A stretch of DNA of 64,000 bases from Liolophura sinensis. Taxonomy: Eukaryota; Mollusca; Polyplacophora; Chitonida; Chitonidae. Shown piece after piece: positions 59,521 through 64,000 of this stretch. The notes beneath the pieces were generated by a model. It did no database searches, was not told the DNA's origin, and saw nothing but the letters and a program-made list of their open reading frames with translations. Made by a program: the position numbers and the translations under genes. The stretch lies in NCBI RefSeq assembly GCF_032854445.1, contig NC_088303.1, positions 25,211,265 through 25,275,264 on the forward strand. The letters are read 5' to 3'. Positions within the stretch are counted from its first letter, which is position 1. Each line of letters opens with the position of its first letter.

Positions 59521-61051
59521 TAATGCTATGGTTGTTCGTAAGACTACAAGAATTTTGGAGAATTACACCCTGTGGCTGTGTTTATCAGTTATTCATGATT
59601 ATTATTATTTTTCTTTTTCTGTTAATCACATTGCCTTTTTAAACTAAACAATTTTATGTTTACTAAGATCAGAAAGCATATCACAGATACAAAGTGAACA
59701 TAAGACCAGCTGGTCAGTTTTTGAAAAATGGGAGTAGATGGTATTTTTGTGAAATTTAATTATGTAAAATGGTTTCAGATGTTACCATGGCTGCATTGTG
59801 GTAAAATGGTGTTGCGTACTTGTTGGTTACAATCAGATAGGTATAACTTATTCAGATATTTGTTTATTTCAAAAATTTCAGACGTAGTCACATTTAATGT
59901 ATTGTTATAGCAGACGTTATCCTACATTTTCTATGCATATGTCCCGACCGTGGGGAATGCTTTCATCCATTTTGATCACGAGACAGAACTCATATAACTT
60001 ATGAATGTACATTGATTACTACAAATATGAGAAAAGGGAGAACACTTTAGCGTGGTTTTTGCCAGATGCATTCAAACTGCATGCTCTTGTGATGGTTACA
60101 ACTCTACATGTGTTCGGCTGATGGATGTTTTCCTGCAACTCAAGTCCAAACCGCATTAATCATGGTTGAATGGGTACTGTATTACCTGTTTACTCACAAA
60201 ACGCCATCACAATTTTAAGGCATGAATGAACAATAAATCTTCACATCTTAGCCCCAGATTGCTTTAGGTGGGAAAGCTTTCTTATTTCACAACTTACATT
60301 TTCTCTCCCTTTGACCGACTGCTGTAGGTATTGAATTCCTGCATTTATTAGTGACACTAAATGCTCATAAGAATTAAGAACATTGCTATATGTCAAAGAA
60401 AATATATTTTCAGAGGTTGTGTTTCAATGTTTTTTGTAAGTGTGGGACCTTTGCAACTTTCTAATATAATAAGATCCTGTGATATCACTTCATATGTTGA
60501 AATCATGTTTGTTGATTTTGGAATATGTACATACCTGTATATAACTATTCAATCTGTTGTAATTTACAGGTGTATATAATCTCAAGGTGACAGGTATATA
60601 CATATATGTATATATTCATTTGATCATGTAGACTTTTAAACATATCCCTGTTCATTACAGTCATTTTTTGTAGAATGTTGGATGAACGTTCTTGCAATTC
60701 TGTGCATGCTGTGGACTTCTAGCATGAATTGTGTTGTGGACAAGTTACAATTCCAAGTTTAATTTTTGAGTGAGAGACAAAATGTTGACAAGTATTATAC
60801 ATTGGATCGGTATCATAGAAAGTGTTTATTTTAAGTGTGACTGTATTTTTTAGTTCATTTCATTGGATTGATATTAGTCGAAGATTAATTATTGTTATAA
60901 GCTGGACTGGTCATTTCATTGCATCCAATTATTTTAGACAAAATATGTCGATGTATATATTAAATTATGCAATTAAGTGCATAGGAGTTCATTGCATGAT
61001 TTAAATGGACCATGCGGGGTTAAGAATGAGATTGGCTTTTCACAATTGTAG

Positions 61052-61598
61052 TGCTTGGTGCAAGTGGGCCCTGGTGTTTGGGAGTGTAAGGGGCGGTCAT
61101 TGTTGTTATGTATGTGTAGTCCTTACATTGCTTCAGTGTGTAAGTGGGCCCTGGTCTTTGTGAGAGTAAGGGGTGGTCATTATTGTGTATGTGTAGTCCT
61201 GTGGATGTTCTGTGTAGTGCTTTCAGGGCATCAGTATGCAGGTGGGCCCCTTTCATTGTGCCATGTACATGTGTAGTGCTTACAGGGCTTCAGGTCATTG
61301 TGCCATGTACATGTGTAGTGCTTACAGGGCTTCAGTGTGCAAGTGGGCCCTGATCATTGTGTCTTGTACATGGGTATTGCCTACAGGGCTTCAGTGTGCA
61401 AGTGGGCCCTGGTCATTGTGCTTTGTACATGTGTAGTTCTTACAGGGCTTCAATGTGCAAGTGGGCCCTGGTCATTGTTCTTTGTACATGTGTAGTGCTT
61501 ACAGGGCTTCAGTGTGCAAGTGGGCCCTGGTCATTGTGCTTTGTACATGTGTAGTGCTTACAGGGCTTTAGTGTGCAAGTGGACCCTTGTCATTGTGA
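61052..61598 (+). repeat. About 59-bp minisatellite, about nine copies
   Basis: Unit: gcttcagtgtgcaagtgggc, cctggtcattgtgctttgta, catgtgtagtgcttacagg. ORFs on both strands are artefacts. Confidence 0.95.
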
Positions 61599-61684
61599 GT
61601 GTATAACACCAAATAAGTGCTTCATGTCTATGGTGCGCTCCCAAAGGCCCTTTTAACTTGTTAAACTTAGTGTAAACGTTTGAC

Positions 61685-61830
61685 TTATTTATTTATTTAT
61701 TTGATTGGTGTTTTACGCCGTACTCAAGAATAGTTCACTTATACAACGGCGGCCAGCATTATGGTGGAAGAAAACCCAGCAGAGCCCGGGGGAAACCCAC
61801 GACCATTCGTAGGTTGCTGCCAAACCTTGC
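61685..61830 (-). repeat. 5'-truncated SINE, minus, with target duplication
   Basis: Reverse copy starting in the (ttta)n tail. Flanked by gtaaacgtttgac at 61672-61684 and 61831-61843. Confidence 0.92.
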
Positions 61831-61843
61831 GTAAACGTTTGAC

Positions 61844-63314
61844 AAAACATGTTTACCAACCTATAAGCTGAAATGTGGCATGCTTGCACTTAAAAGTTGT
61901 CTATCTCTACACAGTTAACTATTGCTTATAATGTCAAAATGTCATAATGAAATGATTTTACAACTTTTTGTTTGGATTAGAATTAAAATTGCAGTTGTCA
62001 TCCGGCTAACACGCAGACAACATGTTCCCTTTGTACTTTCACGCAGAGTAAATACTGGTTGTCATGGTCACATAGTTTGAAATTTTCACTAGAGTTCACA
62101 AAACATTTTACGAATCAGGCACAAAGTTCACAATTGACATAATGTATCCCCATTTCTGTTACTCAGCATTAACTTGGTTTTAATATAGATCTCATACATG
62201 TGATTGGGTTGTGATACATCAAGGATATGTGGGTATAACCAATTCATGAACTCTGACACAGCCTTATCCTAACCACAAAATTAAGATAAATAACTTTTGC
62301 GCAAGTCAGTTGTTTCAGACAAAGTTTGTTCCAAGAGCTTTTGGTATGTTTAGTAACATTTGTGTAAATGAAACCCATCCCATTTCTGTATATAATTCCA
62401 TTAGTCTTTATTATCTGGAGGTCTGGTTGGGAAATGAAAGGTGCTTCATATTAATTTACCACCCATTTAAATTGTGGTTATACGTCTTAATTCTATAGCA
62501 GCCAGCATCAGTTTACAGATGTGATGAAAAATGTAAGTGTTCGATTTAAATTGCTCTTAAGTATTATCCATATGCGGAGAAACTACAAATATAATATTAA
62601 AAAGTATTTTGTGTGTTTTGTTTTAGTTTGTTGCGACATGTATATCTAGGTTTGATAGGCTGTAGTGTTCATGTTTTGTGTAATCAGATTGGCTTGTGAT
62701 GTAAACAATGACGCCTATGGTGTAAGATATGGCAGCCCTACCCAATCAGGAGACAGCCCTGGGAAGTACCACCATTAGGGAACTGTCATACCCTGGTAAT
62801 CGCATTATTTTTGCTGATAAACCTCCTTGAAAGTCCGCTTGTCTTGTCACATCGTCTGATATCCTGTCAAGTTATGAGAAATTTGATTAAATGTGAATGT
62901 AAACTTCTGTAAAGTTCAGTGAGATGTAACATAAAAAAAAACTACAGCATAGAGGGTATAACCGGAGCAGTATGGCAGTTGGCAAATGGTCACATTTAAT
63001 CGGTGAAATACGGCCTTTTGTTAATTTACCTCAATTAGGGTTTTATTTTAACTGTTCATGTAATTGCTCAAATGATAGCAAGTTACACAAATCACTAGCA
63101 GCTTGGCTTAAGCAGAATAAGGTTGAAAAATATATGCTGTGATGAAATTTGTCATATACATGTATTAAACATCACTGGTCTGGAAGTACTCAAAATGCTG
63201 TGTTGTCCTCACATTAAGTATACAAACGCATAAAACAATGCAAAGGGAGCTGGCCTCCGGGCAGATGTTTAGTGCACCAGCAGACTTCTGGTTTATGCAG
63301 GAATACATGTAATA
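61844..63314. other. Intergenic, nothing recognised
   Basis: AT-rich single-copy-looking sequence between the SINE and the 39-bp minisatellite. Confidence 0.5.
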
Positions 63315-64000
63315 CTGACAGTGAACCAAAAACTGAGGCTGAGCACTATCCTAGTGACAGTGAACCAAAAACTGAGGCTGATCACTATCCTAGTGACAGT
63401 GAACCAAAAACGTAGGCTGATCACTATCCTAGTGACAGTGAACAAGAAACTGAGGCTGAGCACTATCCTAGTGACAGTGAACCAAAAACTGAGGCTGATC
63501 ACTATCCTAGTGACAGTGAACCAAAAACGTAGGCTGATCACTATCCTAGTGACAGTGAACCAAAAACGTAGGCTGAGCAATATTCTAGTGACAGTGAACC
63601 AAAAATGTAGGCTGAGCACTATCCTAGTGACAGTGAACCAGAAACTGAGGCTGAGCACTATCCTAGTGACAGTGAACCAGAGACTGAGGCTGAGCCCTAT
63701 CCTAGTGACAGTGAACCAAAAACTGAGGCTGAGTATTATCCTAGTGACAGTGAAAAAAAACTGAGGCTGATCACTATCCTAGTGACAGTGAACAAAAAAC
63801 GTAGGCTGAGCACTATCCTAGTGACAGTGAACCAAAAACGTAGGCTGAGCACTATCCTAGTGAGAGTGAACCAAAAACTGAGGCTGATCACTATCCTAGT
63901 GACAGTGAACCAAAAACGTAGGCTGATCACTACCCTAGTGACAGTGAACCAAAAACGTAGGCTGAGCAATATTCTAGTGACAGTGAACCAAAAATGTAGG
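63315..64000. repeat. 39-bp minisatellite, at least 17 copies, cut by window edge
   Basis: Unit gtgacagtgaaccaaaaact, gaggctgagcactatccta. A 13-codon period makes long frames open on both strands. One frame reads an acidic SDSEPKTEAEHYP unit, but act-gag to acg-tag changes put TAG stops in many copies. Confidence 0.96.

Larger units (their letters stand above)
57240..61050. other. Downstream intergenic region
   Basis: AT-rich; apart from the segment at 58592 and a degenerate tandem repeat near 59.2-59.5 kb I see no gene. AATAAA at 60232 could serve a long ClC 3' UTR, unproven. Confidence 0.4.

Noticed and set aside
63293-63969. ORFs of up to 147 codons on both strands
   Set aside because: 39-bp minisatellite; open by periodicity, not coding evidence.

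Overview
The window is animal nuclear DNA, almost certainly from a lophotrochozoan and most likely a mollusc. It is AT-rich, with long introns, GT-AG splice sites and little coding sequence. A tRNA-derived SINE family whose 3' end carries the 'gagtacggcgtaaaacacc' block and (aaat)n tails recurs throughout, alongside MITEs, an LTR retrotransposon and many minisatellites. I saw no prokaryotic genes, CRISPR arrays, tRNA or rRNA genes. Most ORFs that can be drawn here are chance or repeat-derived; the real coding content is short exons, which I assembled by reading frame, splice signals and phase.

Gene 1 (about 292-9991, + strand) is the 3' part of a p53/p63/p73-family transcription factor. It contains the last segment of the DNA-binding domain, a nuclear localisation stretch, the tetramerisation domain, a probable basic cassette exon, a SAM domain in two exons, and a C-terminal tail resembling the transactivation-inhibitory peptide of p63/p73. 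The upstream exons lie outside the window.

Gene 2 (19605-54227, + strand) is a complete ClC-2-like voltage-gated chloride channel. I read 25 coding exons, all phase-compatible, giving 945 residues. It has the GSGIP, GKEGP and GIFVP pore motifs, the pore tyrosine and two CBS domains. Two of its exons (5 and 17) are followed directly by tandem copies of their own 3' end plus the splice donor. A decayed Ty3/Gypsy element, with protease next to integrase and no reverse transcriptase between them (Gmr1-like order), sits in intron 22. Human TP63 and CLCN2 both map to 3q27-q28, so the p63-like/ClC-2-like pair may be old linkage.

Layout: 1-165 SINE relic; 292-9991 p53-family gene, its large intron filled with degenerate tandem repeats, a CRE-like repeat cluster and MITEs; 9992-19590 intergenic, with SINEs, a poly-C tract and one small ORF of interest; 19605-54227 ClC gene; 54782-57070 two large minisatellite arrays downstream; 57071-64000 intergenic, with orphan exon-like pieces, a 59-bp minisatellite, a SINE and a 39-bp minisatellite running off the right edge. 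Two MITE families and a SINE family with intact target-site duplications explain much of the non-coding sequence. I found no wholly new gene system. The most unusual observations are the exon-end/splice-donor tandem arrays in the chloride channel gene and the candidate isoform exons of the p53-family gene.
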